A stretch of DNA of 64,000 nt from Dolichospermum compactum NIES-806 (GTDB lineage: Bacteria; Cyanobacteriota; Cyanobacteriia; Cyanobacteriales; Nostocaceae), in assembly GCF_002368115.1 (NCBI RefSeq), contig NZ_AP018316.1:2495686-2559685 (forward strand). The letters run 5' to 3'. The position numbers and the translations under genes are program-made. This document shows positions 48,555-57,411 of this stretch, piece after piece. The number at the start of each line of letters is the position of its first letter. The first letter of the stretch is position 1. Under the pieces are notes generated by a model that searched no databases, was not told the origin of the DNA, and was given only the letters and a program-made list of their open reading frames with translations.

Positions 48555-49583
48555 CTAATTTTGTGCTTTAGTGCTAGTTTTTGTGCGCACTTTTTGAGTA
48601 TTTTCCTCAATGGTTTTTACTAGCTTAGTAACATTTTCTGGAGTGTTGACTGCTTGTACTGGAGGGATAGCAGTAGGCCAAACTTTGACTAGTTCCACAA
48701 AAGCTGTATCTATGGCTTTGTGTGCTTCAGGATGTTCTTGCAACATTTGGCTAGAAATACCTTTATATAGTTCTTGGGAATAGACGACAAAGCCACGAGA
48801 ATCTTGATATTCTATTGGTTCGGTTATTTTACCCTTTACCACTGCTGCACCATATTCTGAGTTAGCGGCATCTAGTAACCCGTTGATGACTTGAAGAACA
48901 AATTCGGGTTTGCTACGTTCTGCGGTTGGTAAAGCAGCGATCGCACTATCCACAGCTTGCACGGAAGTGGTAAAGTTAGTTTTAATTTTGGCATCCTTGG
49001 GATTAGATTTAACTAAATCGGTTAAGCTTACCAAATCACTTTTAAATTCTTTAACTTTGCGTTCTTCCAGTTGTTCTTCAACATCAATATAAATCTCCTC
49101 AACTGGGTGTCCAATATGGGGTTGAGCCTGTTTAGGTTGATTTTGATCTAATAATTCTTTGGCTACTAAAAGATGCCCTTTCATTAATCCCAATTTGGTC
49201 ATGTAGTCAATATCTTTCGCTTCACCTGTGAGGACAACTTCCTCAACTGTCACCATGTCTTTTATTTGATCAAACTGGGGTTGAGTAATAACTTTTTTAC
49301 TGACTAAATCTGCTGGGTTCGCGTAGGGACGGTTTGCTTGAATCTTATTTGATAAAGCCGGAATTCCTAATGTAGCTTCTAATTTATCTAACTGCGATAA
49401 AATTGCATTATTGATATTAATTTTAGCTTTACCACTATGACCGCTATGGGCGCTGGTTTCTGTTAACGTAGCTGTACTTGGTGTTGATTGAATATCTGCT
49501 TTTGGCGCGTCGCTGCTACAAGAACTCAAGGAAATCATGGCACAAGCAGCGATAGATAAGAATAAATAGCGGGGTTTGATCAT
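48555..49583 (-). CDS. lipoprotein with HhH domain and imelysin-like helical part
   Basis: The 342-aa protein has a lipobox (ISLSSC, about residues 17-22), then a His/Ser patch (SAHSGHSGK). A ComEA-type helix-hairpin-helix follows (about 52-118: ININNAILSQLDKLEATLG, IPALSNKIQA, SKKVITQPQFDQIKDMV). From about 130 it is helical (GLMKGHLLVAKELL, PHIGHPVEEIYIDVE), reminiscent of imelysin/EfeO-like iron-binding proteins. An HhH domain outside the cytoplasm is unusual. Next to the ferritin-like and FTR1 genes it may be the extracytoplasmic iron carrier; that is inference. Confidence 0.72.
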   Translation of the reverse strand: MIKPRYLFLSIAACAMISLSSCSSDAPKADIQSTPSTATLTETSAHSGHSGKAKININNAILSQLDKLEATLGIPALSNKIQANRPYANPADLVSKKVITQPQFDQIKDMVTVEEVVLTGEAKDIDYMTKLGLMKGHLLVAKELLDQNQPKQAQPHIGHPVEEIYIDVEEQLEERKVKEFKSDLVSLTDLVKSNPKDAKIKTNFTTSVQAVDSAIAALPTAERSKPEFVLQVINGLLDAANSEYGAAVVKGKITEPIEYQDSRGFVVYSQELYKGISSQMLQEHPEAHKAIDTAFVELVKVWPTAIPPVQAVNTPENVTKLVKTIEENTQKVRTKTSTKAQN

Positions 49584-49788
49584 TTTTGCTCCAGAATTGG
49601 GGATTGGTAAAAGTCTTTTCTGAATAACCAGTCAAAAACTAATAAAGATTACTAATAGATGTTTATAGATATTTATCATAAATGAAAGTATTTGTCAACT
49701 AGTTTTTATAAACTGAGCATAATTTACACATTTTTTTAAATTAAGGCTCTAAATTCAAAGCATTAAAGCTTATAATTCAAATCAGGTA

Positions 49789-49818
49789 CTCATTCCCAGG
49801 TGGCCACCTGGGAACGAG
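49789..49818. repeat. near-perfect palindrome CTCATTCCCAGG
   Basis: TTCCCAGGTGGCCACCTGGGAA is a perfect palindrome extended by CTC and GAG arms with one mismatch. It lies between the HhH lipoprotein and the 74-aa gene and is a common cyanobacterial repeat type. Confidence 0.7.
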
Positions 49819-49837
49819 AAACTAAAAACAAGAAAAA

Positions 49838-50062
49838 CTAATTAGACTCCATTGCAAATGCTTGTATCAGAAGCTGCATGGGGTCTTTACTTTGCAGAAC
49901 CTGAGTAATATTTGCCTTCAACTGGTAAAGTCCAGAAACAGTTGGTGGATTATTTGAACCTTGAGATAAAAAATTAGGAAAGCCTTTTAATGTTTGCCAA
50001 AAGCGACTATATAAAGGCTCTAATTCGCTGGTAACTTCAGATAAATTTGGTTGTCTAGTCAT
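49838..50062 (-). CDS. small hypothetical protein (74 aa)
   Basis: I do not recognise this 74-aa soluble protein. It is mostly helical, with aromatic residues (YSRFWQTLKGFPNFL) and a helical end (DPMQLLIQAFAME). It has no signal. It lies between the membrane pseudogene and the HhH lipoprotein, all on the same strand. The spacing to the upstream gene is about 33 bp, so it may belong to the same transcript. Confidence 0.55.
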   Translation of the reverse strand: MTRQPNLSEVTSELEPLYSRFWQTLKGFPNFLSQGSNNPPTVSGLYQLKANITQVLQSKDPMQLLIQAFAMESN

Positions 50063-50095
50063 AGAATCATCCTCAAATATTTAATGACAAATTAA

Positions 50096-50716
50096 TTACA
50101 AAGCATGGATTTTAGCAATACCAAGCCCAGTAACTAATCCACCCATAGGGTAAAACATCATGGCCATTAAAGCCACGCAGGTAGCAGTAAGAATGGGGCG
50201 GTTTTGTTTTTCTAAAATTGATTCACTATATTGCTATAAAATGCAGGTACAAGCTACCCCTAATGGCAAGGTAAATAAAACACTAAATTCGTGGTACTCC
50301 ATGAGTAAATATTGAACTAAAGGGGAGTTTTCTTTAAGCCAAGCTCTTGCACCACCAAATTCGATTCCTGCCCGGTAACGCATATAGACTAAATTACCTG
50401 TAGCAATGCCTAAAAATGCGATCGCACTTGACCAAAATGTTAAGGTACGCATTTGGGGTAATATTTTGCTTGATCCTCGCAGTAAGGGAAAAGCTAAATG
50501 TCCTGTATACACAGCCACAACTGCTGCTAACAATGCTCCCACGCCGTGAATTGTGCCTATTGACCGCTGCCAAGGGCTAGGGTGTAAAAGGTTAAAAAAT
50601 GGCAAAAATAGAAACATTCCTGCTGATAAAATGCTCAAACCATATACAGAAGTTTTAGCAATATCTAGCTGTTTAGGAAAAGCTTTTGAACCTGAATCAA
50701 TACCCGAATCTAACAC
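50096..50716 (-). pseudogene. membrane protein gene with one in-frame TAG
   Basis: One minus-strand frame runs from GTG 50716 to TAA 50096 (207 codons) and is broken by TAG at 50234-50236. Before the stop are four hydrophobic segments with histidines (TIHGVGALLAAVVAVYTGH, LMEYHEFSVLFTLPLG). After it the frame still reads as a membrane helix (CVALMAMMFYPMGGLVTGLG). The histidines could bind haem as in cytochrome b-like proteins, but I cannot name the family. A recent nonsense change is likely. Confidence 0.75.
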
Positions 50717-51162
50717 TATAGATGCTCCTGTGTTTGGGTTGTATAAATTACATTTTTATGGAATAATTTAGTGAAGGACGATTTCGTATTTTTTCCATTG
50801 ATTACAAAGATACACATTTCAGCATGATTAGCCAAATTTGCTCGCAGTAAATAATCTCAGAAATATTGTACTTTATTGCAGAAGTTAATATTCACTTAAA
50901 ACCGATTTATGGAAAATTCACTCCGCTCAATAATGCAGTATAAATTTGATAATGCAAGCATATTTTTCTATTTCTTAAAGTATACATATTTGTAGATAAA
51001 AAAGAAACATTAAACAAAATGAAGTTTTTATTTTTTCAAGCAATGGTGATAATTATAACTTATGTATTAAGGTGATGAAATTTTTGTAAAAACAATTATT
51101 TGTTCTTGAACATGATGATTCTATTAATTTAGGAAAAGAAGATGAATTAAAATCACATATGA
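50717..51162. other. AT-rich intergenic region
   Basis: These 446 bases hold no gene that I can support. Very AT-rich, probably leader or promoter DNA for the membrane protein gene and terminator for the multicopper oxidase gene. Confidence 0.5.
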
Positions 51163-52188
51163 TTATGATTTTTTGACTAGTTTTTGGGAATCTTTTTCTG
51201 CGACTACTTCAAACTGTCCCATACACCCACTTTCCGCGATCGCATCTTGATGAGGATGAAACATATATTTACCTGGATAGCGAAACGCAAACTCTAAAAT
51301 ATGCCTTTCAGCGACACCCATTGTCAAAACATCCGTTTTTTCACTGGGTGTCATTGTCATACCGGAACGATAAACATCAAAGAAGTTAGCGTGCAGATGA
51401 AACGTCACAGCAGGATCAAATTCAATAATATTCAAAACATAGACCCGGATTAACTGATTTTGATAAATCTGAATGGGATGGTTCATATAATGATGCGGCA
51501 CACCATTAAAAGCATAATATTCATTTTTGTTATCATCATTTACATCATAACCAGACATAATTAAAACAATTTCATCAGCCAGTGGACGGGGTTTAGGTGG
51601 ATCAATAATAAACATTCCATATAATCCCTTCGCAATATGACGAGTAACTGGGGCGACATGACAATGATATAAATGAACACCATAGGGTTCGGCATCAAAT
51701 TCATATATGGTCGCTCTACCATTACTTACAGGTCTTATTCCATCCATTTCAGCAGGATGAACTCCATGAAAATGTAAAGAATGGGAATGTCCAGCATTAT
51801 TGAGAAAAAGTATTCTTATTCTTTCCCCTTCTTTAGCCCGGAGTGTCGGTCCTGGAATCCGCCCGTTTAAATCCCAAATATTATAGGAGACAGCACTATT
51901 AAGTTGAATGGTGGAAGTACTAGCAGTTAGCTGAAATTCGCGGACTGTGCGCCCATTTTCCTGCTTGATTGTCCCATAATCAAAATCTCGTAATACCTGC
52001 ATAGGGTTAGTAGCACCATTAGATGCTGCCATTTCCATCGGTGGTACTCTGACACTGGGATGATTTTTGGTATTCAACATCTGCCAAATTGCCACTGCAC
52101 TTAGGACTCCAGCGCCGGATAATCCTATTTGCAACAGTTGGCGACGACTCCAAATTTTATCTTTACTGAAAGTAAAGTTGTCAGACAT
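51163..52188 (-). CDS. two-domain multicopper oxidase, Tat-exported
   Basis: The 341-aa protein (ATG 52188; an upstream start adds 16 residues) begins with a Tat signal (SRRQLLQIGLSGAGVLSAVA). Two cupredoxin domains follow. Copper motifs are HSLHFHGV, HLYHCHVAPVTRHIAKGLYG in the first domain (Cys, His and later Met of a type 1 site), TFHLHANF and MFHPHQDAIAESGCMG in the second. The short two-domain form probably works as a trimer. With FTR1 downstream on the same strand it could be a ferroxidase; laccase or nitrite reductase-like activity are alternatives. Confidence 0.85.
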   Translation of the reverse strand: MSDNFTFSKDKIWSRRQLLQIGLSGAGVLSAVAIWQMLNTKNHPSVRVPPMEMAASNGATNPMQVLRDFDYGTIKQENGRTVREFQLTASTSTIQLNSAVSYNIWDLNGRIPGPTLRAKEGERIRILFLNNAGHSHSLHFHGVHPAEMDGIRPVSNGRATIYEFDAEPYGVHLYHCHVAPVTRHIAKGLYGMFIIDPPKPRPLADEIVLIMSGYDVNDDNKNEYYAFNGVPHHYMNHPIQIYQNQLIRVYVLNIIEFDPAVTFHLHANFFDVYRSGMTMTPSEKTDVLTMGVAERHILEFAFRYPGKYMFHPHQDAIAESGCMGQFEVVAEKDSQKLVKKS

Positions 52189-52488
52189 GAGACTAATAGG
52201 GATATGGGTATGTAAGAAATTGCGAATAATTTGCAATTAGCTTTAGGTATAATATAAAAATTAGGAATTATTGTCAATAACTTGGAAAAATAATTTTCAG
52301 GACTATTCCTGATATATTGGTTTATTTACCGTTGGCTAAAGAATAAATGATGCTTGCAGCCTAGTAAATGGAATAAAGTGCTAGGATTTTGAGAATAGCT
52401 GCTGGTGTTAACAATATCTTTTTGTGACTAAGTAGCAAAATACACTGTAATTTGATAAATTAACCCAACTATTTATGGGAGTTGACAA

Positions 52489-52680
52489 ATGACCACTTTT
52501 TCTCGGACTTTAGTATTACAAAAAACTGCGGGCATTACCCTTTCTAAGCCTGTACAGGTAAGTCTTTACATGATGTTATCTTCTTTGGTGATTTGGACTG
52601 TGTTTTTCTCTACCTATCCACCAGCGCATAACACAGCACACTCAGCGCGTCACCATGCTTTAGGCGTTGCTTGTCATTAA
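52489..52680 (+). CDS. CbtB-like small membrane protein
   Basis: The 63-aa protein has one membrane helix (VSLYMMLSSLVIWTVFFS) and a C-terminal His-rich motif (AHNTAHSARHHALGVACH), the mark of CbtB domain proteins linked to cobalt uptake. The partner CbtA normally follows; instead a His-rich membrane protein comes next after a MITE-like element. I see no B12 riboswitch in the 250 bases upstream. A ribosome site (GGGAG) lies before ATG. Confidence 0.8.
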   Translation: MTTFSRTLVLQKTAGITLSKPVQVSLYMMLSSLVIWTVFFSTYPPAHNTAHSARHHALGVACH

Positions 52681-52703
52681 ACTATCATAAAGTTTTAAAC
52701 GTA

Positions 52704-52805
52704 TTGGGCGATTAGAAATTACTTCTACACAAACAAAGTCCACCTGCGTGGACTAAGGAAAAATTAAGGGTTCATCCTGTGTAGCTGCGATTTATAATCG
52801 CCCAA
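52704..52805. mobile_element. 102-bp MITE-like element
   Basis: The 11-bp terminal inverted repeats are perfect: TTGGGCGATTA and TAATCGCCCAA. The interior has CTACACAAACAAAGTCC and GCGTGGACTAAGG, related to 1397-1450. It lies between the CbtB gene and the His-rich membrane protein gene. Confidence 0.8.
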
Positions 52806-52878
52806 ATAAATAATAAATTAGACTCAAATTCATTCGCTAAATATAAAATATTCGTTTGCAGTTAAATTCTAATTTCCT

Positions 52879-54045
52879 ATGAGAAAATATCGTCTGTTTG
52901 CTGTTATTATTGCTGCTTGTATTTGTTTATCAATTTTATATTCTTTGGTGGGAGTTTCTCAAACGTCCCAATCTCAAGTTTTACTTTCCACAAACCCACC
53001 TTTAGAAAAAATTCTCCCTTTTGAAGCTGGTACAGATAGAAAACAATCTCCGGTTGCTTTCACATTACAAGCTGTTGACGCTGGCGGAAAAGTATTAACA
53101 AATGCCTTAATTACATTACAGATTTCTACACCTCCCCGCAATCCTTTATTAACTACGGATTTTCCCATTGTTGAGGGAACAAAGTTATTAGAACTGGAGG
53201 CGGCTGCACCAAATGGTAAGTTAGAATTTGAGCAAATGTTACCAATTCGGGGTAATTATCAAATTCAAGTTAATGTTTCTCCTTTAGTTGCTAATGCTTT
53301 TGCTAGTTATCAGCAAACTTTGAATTTGAATGTGAGAGAAAATCCTGTTAAATATAAATTCTTTGCGGTGATTGTAGCGATTTTATTATCATTAGGATTG
53401 TTAGGCGGTTGGGTAATTGGTGGACAAGAGGAAATCAAAGAGGGGGAAATTGCCCCGCAGTCTGTCCGGTTGTTGTTAAGTGCATTAACTGTAGTGGCAA
53501 TTGTGACGCTATTATTTATTAATATCACGGCGGAAGTTGCGGAGGCTCATGGTGATGCACATTCTCACAAAAATGAGAAGATTGCCCCATCAATTAGCCA
53601 ATCTCAGGGCATGGAACTGAGGATTACAGGGGATAAACTGGCGACTGTGGGAACTTTGGCAAATTTAGCAGTAGAGGTCAAGGATAGCACTACAGGGGCA
53701 GCTATTAAGGATCTCGGATTGCGAGTGAGTGCGATCGCATTGGAAGATAATTTAACAGTCTTTGCTTATCAGGGATTTCCTAATTCAGAAGGGAAGTTAA
53801 TATGGCAAGAACAATTTTTTGATGGCGCACCTCATAAGGTGGAAGTAGAAGCAGTTTCTTTACCTGAATCTCAACGTCAATTTCCAGCGGTAAAGGTAGC
53901 GAAATTTGTGGAAGTTGAGGGAATTGCACCACCCATTTATATCCGGTTGATTGGGTTATTTTACTTTACGGCTATTGTGGGTATGGGAATGGCAATTGGG
54001 TTGTTAATTCAGCATAGAAAAGAATTGCCAGTTAGGGGAAATTAA
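52879..54045 (+). CDS. membrane protein with His-rich loop and two beta domains
   Basis: I do not know this 388-aa family by name. The order is an N-terminal helix (about residues 5-25), an Ig-like domain (about 50-155), two helices (about 162-182 and 196-218), a His cluster (AHGDAHSHKNEK), a second Ig-like domain (about 245-345), and a last helix (about 358-380). The design suits a metal chaperone or a transport accessory. It follows CbtB in the same direction, about 200 bp away, so cobalt or nickel handling is possible. Confidence 0.68.
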   Translation: MRKYRLFAVIIAACICLSILYSLVGVSQTSQSQVLLSTNPPLEKILPFEAGTDRKQSPVAFTLQAVDAGGKVLTNALITLQISTPPRNPLLTTDFPIVEGTKLLELEAAAPNGKLEFEQMLPIRGNYQIQVNVSPLVANAFASYQQTLNLNVRENPVKYKFFAVIVAILLSLGLLGGWVIGGQEEIKEGEIAPQSVRLLLSALTVVAIVTLLFINITAEVAEAHGDAHSHKNEKIAPSISQSQGMELRITGDKLATVGTLANLAVEVKDSTTGAAIKDLGLRVSAIALEDNLTVFAYQGFPNSEGKLIWQEQFFDGAPHKVEVEAVSLPESQRQFPAVKVAKFVEVEGIAPPIYIRLIGLFYFTAIVGMGMAIGLLIQHRKELPVRGN

Positions 54046-54128
54046 GTAGATATAAAAGAGTTGAATTAATAGTTAAATTTAACTATAGCGGTTATCTGTT
54101 GAGTGACATACAAGAACCCCACCCCCAA

Positions 54129-54154
54129 CCCCCTCCCCGCAAGCGAGGAGGGGG
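54129..54154. terminator. GC-rich hairpin CCCCCTCC...GGAGGGGG
   Basis: The arms CCCCCTCC and GGAGGGGG flank CCGCAAGCGA. It lies 84 bp after the stop of the His-rich membrane protein gene. It is a common cyanobacterial dispersed palindrome and may stop transcription from both sides, but no T-run is present. Confidence 0.5.
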
Positions 54155-54216
54155 CTTATGACTGTAAATCCTTAAATCCTGGATATTATCTCGACTTACT
54201 TCGATAACCACCTGAT

Positions 54217-54792
54217 TTAGACAAGAGGTAGCATCTGGGAAACTACAATTTCTAAATCAGGAAAATCTAAAGGAGATATGTTTTGATGTTCTGTGATAAT
54301 TTCTTGATTTTGATAACCTTCTGTTGTGGGATTTCTAAATACAATTAATTCGCGTTTCACTACATCTAATACCCAATAATCTTTAATTCCTGCTTGAGAA
54401 TAAGCTTTAGCTTTTATTTCTGTATCTAGTTTTAAACTGCTATCTGCAACTTCGATAATTAAATAAATTTCTGTTGGCGTAGGATGATGATCTGCATAGT
54501 CTAGCGGATCTATTTTCACTACAGCAATATCTGGTTCTGGTTCAGACCTTTCATTTAATTTTACAGGGTCTTGAATAGCTATCCAAGCCTGATTTTCTAA
54601 ACGCTTTTGTAATAATTTATTTGTTCTTCCCATTGCTGAACGGTGAGAAATTCCTTTAGCAACTATGCAAATTATTTTCCCTTCTAATAATTCTACTCGT
54701 TCACTTGGTTCAAATATTCCTGCTTCAGCCATTCTGTGGTATTCATCAACAGTCCACAGCCGCAATTGTAAGGGTGATTCTGTGGTTTGCAT
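54217..54792 (-). CDS. Uma2 family (DUF820) endonuclease-like protein
   Basis: The 191-aa protein belongs to the large Uma2 family, which has a restriction-endonuclease-like fold. WTVDEYHRMAEAGIF, RVELLEGKIICI, EPEPDIAVV and YLIIEVADSSL show the acidic active-site pattern (D...ExA). Nostocales often have tens of copies. Whether any cuts DNA in the cell is not known. Confidence 0.9.
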   Translation of the reverse strand: MQTTESPLQLRLWTVDEYHRMAEAGIFEPSERVELLEGKIICIVAKGISHRSAMGRTNKLLQKRLENQAWIAIQDPVKLNERSEPEPDIAVVKIDPLDYADHHPTPTEIYLIIEVADSSLKLDTEIKAKAYSQAGIKDYWVLDVVKRELIVFRNPTTEGYQNQEIITEHQNISPLDFPDLEIVVSQMLPLV

Positions 54793-54835
54793 AGTTAATT
54801 AAGGTGAATATTTATTTTCTATTATATAATTATTT

Positions 54836-54880
54836 GTCTGAATCAGGATGTCCAGGATTTAAGGATTTACAGGATTTTTT
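54836..54880 (+). repeat. dispersed GAATCAGGAT repeat, copy 5
   Basis: It reads GTCTGAATCAGGATGTCCAG, then GGATTTAAGG and ACAGGATTTTT. It lies upstream of the unrecognised 410-aa gene and marks the left edge of the accessory patch. Confidence 0.7.
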
Positions 54881-55008
54881 ATGAGATAATATAAATAAAG
54901 ACACTGTGATTTTTGAAATTATTGGTTTAAGAAGAACTGTGTATGATACAATTACCAGTATCTTGCCTATACAGGTAAGTTACACAAAATTTAAAATACA
55001 ATAATCCT

Positions 55009-56241
55009 ATGAATATCAAATTTTTTCATGCAGATGGTTCATCTTATTTTTTTCTTGATCGGTTGCTTATAGTACCGTTTGGATATAATTATGTTGATAA
55101 AAAACCAAGTCCTGTTGAGTTCGGTGAATGCTCTTTAACAGGAGTATTTTTGAAAACTAATAACAATTGTGCTGTGATTGATCTTGATAATCAGTCTGGT
55201 CTGAGATTAATTGACCTACCAAATTTATTTCCTCAGAAAGTTGACCCGATAACAGAACCTAGATTTTTAAGTGATCGAGATCCAAAATATATTTCTGCTA
55301 AAAAATATTACGATTATTTGATTGATTTTTATATTGAACAAAATAATGTGGAAACGAATAAATCACTATATGAAAAAATTTTTTTAAAGTTTTATTTTGA
55401 CCTTTGTTATAAAAATTTCAAAGATGAAAAAAATGATTTTTATAAAACAGGTATAGAACAGCTTGCACGTCAAGAATTGGTAAAATCCGGTTACGGTGGG
55501 GATAATTCTTATAATTATGAAGATTATAAGAATTATCAATTCCTTCTAGAACAAGAGATAATAGATACTGAGGAATTAACGCCTTATCCTTTTAATGATG
55601 GTAGAGTATTATTTCAGGTTTTTCTGCCTCTAAATAGCGTACGTTTAAGTGTTGCTGCTAAAGATTTGCAAACGAAGCTTAATAACTATACCCCTAATAA
55701 CAACTATAGTTATTATAGTTTTAATGCAGTTGGATACACAAGTAAAGAAAATTTTATAGCCAAATGGGAAAAAGGAGATAATGGCACTAGAAGACAACAA
55801 AATAAAAATAAAGTTGGATTTTGTGAAATTGACTTCTTGTTCTGGGATGGTAAAGAGATGAGGCTTGTAGAGATACATGGTCACAATAAAGATATAAATG
55901 AATCTATCGCAAAGAGAGAAAATCTTACTGGACACGAAAATGTAATTTTAGAAAATATTAGCAACGACTCCGTTAAGGTAATGTCCAATCGTTTTATAGA
56001 GGAAAGTGGTTCAGATAATAAATTAAAAGAAGATATACTTAATTTTATGTCTCCACGAATGATGCGTTTTTGGGAAAACGAAGATACGTCGTCTTTATTT
56101 AAAGACCTTGCACCCATTGGTTTCTTTAACAACTATACTGCTCACTATACTGATGTTCTTCCAAAAGAGCATTTTATATGTATAGAAAAGCTACCTTGGA
56201 ATCTTAAAACGAACGAAGGACAATATGTTATTTTGGATTAA
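55009..56241 (+). CDS. unrecognised protein with nuclease-like motif
   Basis: I do not recognise this 410-aa protein. It is rich in Asn, Lys, Tyr and Phe, and the DNA is more AT-rich than its neighbours, so transfer is likely. The only telling motif is at about residues 272-292: CEIDFLFW, a short turn, then MRLVEIHG. This E-x-D ... E-x-H spacing resembles the core of PD-(D/E)XK nucleases. The N-terminal third (FFLDRLLIVPFGYNY, NNCAVIDLDN) looks like a beta-rich recognition part. Adjacent toxin-antitoxin genes hint at a mobile or defence setting. Confidence 0.55.
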   Translation: MNIKFFHADGSSYFFLDRLLIVPFGYNYVDKKPSPVEFGECSLTGVFLKTNNNCAVIDLDNQSGLRLIDLPNLFPQKVDPITEPRFLSDRDPKYISAKKYYDYLIDFYIEQNNVETNKSLYEKIFLKFYFDLCYKNFKDEKNDFYKTGIEQLARQELVKSGYGGDNSYNYEDYKNYQFLLEQEIIDTEELTPYPFNDGRVLFQVFLPLNSVRLSVAAKDLQTKLNNYTPNNNYSYYSFNAVGYTSKENFIAKWEKGDNGTRRQQNKNKVGFCEIDFLFWDGKEMRLVEIHGHNKDINESIAKRENLTGHENVILENISNDSVKVMSNRFIEESGSDNKLKEDILNFMSPRMMRFWENEDTSSLFKDLAPIGFFNNYTAHYTDVLPKEHFICIEKLPWNLKTNEGQYVILD

Positions 56242-56437
56242 TAATTATTATCAGATTTAATTCTGGCAATAAAATCAGTCTGCTGTGCTTTGAGTATTGT
56301 TGTCCAGTCCACTTGTCAAAACTCACCTTTATCTGACAAGGACTATTTATTCTAGTATTCCCTATCAAGCAGCAAAAACAAATAATAGAGTTACAATAAA
56401 ATGAGTACATCTGACTTTATCAGAGTAATTAAAAATT

Positions 56438-56689
56438 ATGCTCAGTGGAATTAAACAAAAGGCTATTGTCGGTAAAGATGGCAAAATCGAACTATCTACG
56501 ACTGAACTACCAGCAGGGACAGTTGTAGAAGTTATTATTCTAGTTGAATCACATATTGAAGAAGATGAAACTACCTATCTTCTTAAATCAGAAGCTAACA
56601 AAAAACATCTGCTCAAAGCGATAGAAAATGTAGGTAAAGGTAACTTAATTTATGTTGATTTAGATGAATATGAAAAAAGTTGCATTTGA
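56438..56689 (+). CDS. antitoxin of YoeB-type pair
   Basis: The 83-aa protein starts with a short beta-rich part (AIVGKDGKIELSTTELPAG) of AbrB-like appearance. Its tail (LLKSEANKKHLLKAIEN and LIYVDLDEYEK) is the toxin-binding end seen in YefM/RelB-like antitoxins. The stop overlaps the YoeB-like gene by 20 bases, as is typical for coupled pairs. The head and tail come from different families, so the DNA-binding type may be swapped. Confidence 0.78.
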   Translation: MLSGIKQKAIVGKDGKIELSTTELPAGTVVEVIILVESHIEEDETTYLLKSEANKKHLLKAIENVGKGNLIYVDLDEYEKSCI

Positions 56690-56933
56690 ACCAGAAGCTT
56701 TTGAACAATTGGGTGAGTGGGGAAAAGAAGATAAAAAAGTCTTTAAGAAAATTTTGGAATTAATTAAAGATATCCAAAGAGAACCATTTTCTGGGATAGG
56801 TAAACCAGAACCACTAAAATATGAATTCCAAGGTTACTGGTCAAGACGAATTACAAATGAACATAGATTAGTTTACAAGATAGAAGAAGATTTATTGATT
56901 ATTCTGTCTTGCAAATATCATTATGATTTATAA
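56670..56933 (+). CDS. YoeB/Txe-family mRNA interferase toxin
   Basis: The 87-aa toxin cuts mRNA on the ribosome. The family pattern is clear: EQLGEWGKEDKKVFKKILEL, GIGKPEPLKYEFQGYWSRRI, NEHRLVYKI and the catalytic His in SCKYHY. Active-site Glu, Arg and His equivalents are visible. An alternative start two codons upstream is possible. It is convergent with a lone ParD-like antitoxin gene. Confidence 0.9.
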   Translation: MKKVAFEPEAFEQLGEWGKEDKKVFKKILELIKDIQREPFSGIGKPEPLKYEFQGYWSRRITNEHRLVYKIEEDLLIILSCKYHYDL

Positions 56934-56940
56934 AAAGCTA

Positions 56941-57228
56941 TTAAAGATAGTCTTCATAAACACTCTCACGACTAACAGCATAATCTGACAAAATAGGCGC
57001 ATTTGCACCCACCAAAGCTGCAAAATTATCAGCTAATTCATCTAAAGTCTTTTCCAATTCTTCCTGAGTTATCAAAAACTCCTCTAAACTTGCTTTACTT
57101 TTCCTTTGTGCTTCTTGAATAATTAACTGTTGTAAATATTCACTCGCTGAACTATAACCACCTTCAACAATTTCGTGATCAATAAAACTTTTCAGTGATT
57201 CAGGTACAGAAATATTAATATTGGTCAT
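56941..57228 (-). CDS. orphan ParD-like antitoxin
   Basis: The protein (about 95 aa from ATG 57228) starts with a ribbon-helix-helix of ParD type (NINISVPESLKSFIDHEI, GGYSSASEYLQQLI). The second half (LADNFAALVGANAPILSDYAVSRES) resembles the tail of another antitoxin-like family. No parE follows: the next gene downstream is the convergent yoeB. It is therefore an orphan antitoxin, perhaps a fusion. Confidence 0.75.
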   Translation of the reverse strand: MTNINISVPESLKSFIDHEIVEGGYSSASEYLQQLIIQEAQRKSKASLEEFLITQEELEKTLDELADNFAALVGANAPILSDYAVSRESVYEDYL

Positions 57229-57297
57229 AGTTTTGAACTTAGGTTTCACTAGGTTGCTTGTATATTAACATAGATTATGTTAATAATTGAGATTTAA

Positions 57298-57411
57298 TTA
57301 ACTAACAGCAAAATCTGTATATTTTCGGACAGAAGGCAATTGAAAACCTAAAACAATATCTTCTTTCGGTACACCTAATTCAACTAATTCATTGGCAATT
57401 CCTACCTCTGT
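57298..57411 (-). pseudogene. C-terminal remnant of an XisI gene
   Basis: The last 37 or so codons read GTEVGIANELVELGVPKEDI, VLGFQLPS and RKYTDFAVS, the usual end of XisI. XisI and XisH control excision of the fdxN element in Anabaena. The N-terminal two-thirds of the gene are gone; at about 57411 the sequence changes to the tail of a plus-strand gene. Confidence 0.72.

Noticed and set aside
49620..49700. Fur-box-like sequence (GATATTTATCAT) before the HhH lipoprotein
   Set aside because: It matches the consensus poorly in very AT-rich DNA; not enough to call.
51163..52236. Use of the upstream start for the multicopper oxidase
   Set aside because: It would put 16 extra residues before the Tat signal; ATG 52188 gives a normal signal position.
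52237..52488. Possible cobalamin riboswitch before the CbtB gene
   Set aside because: No B12-box-like sequence or paired elements could be found by eye.
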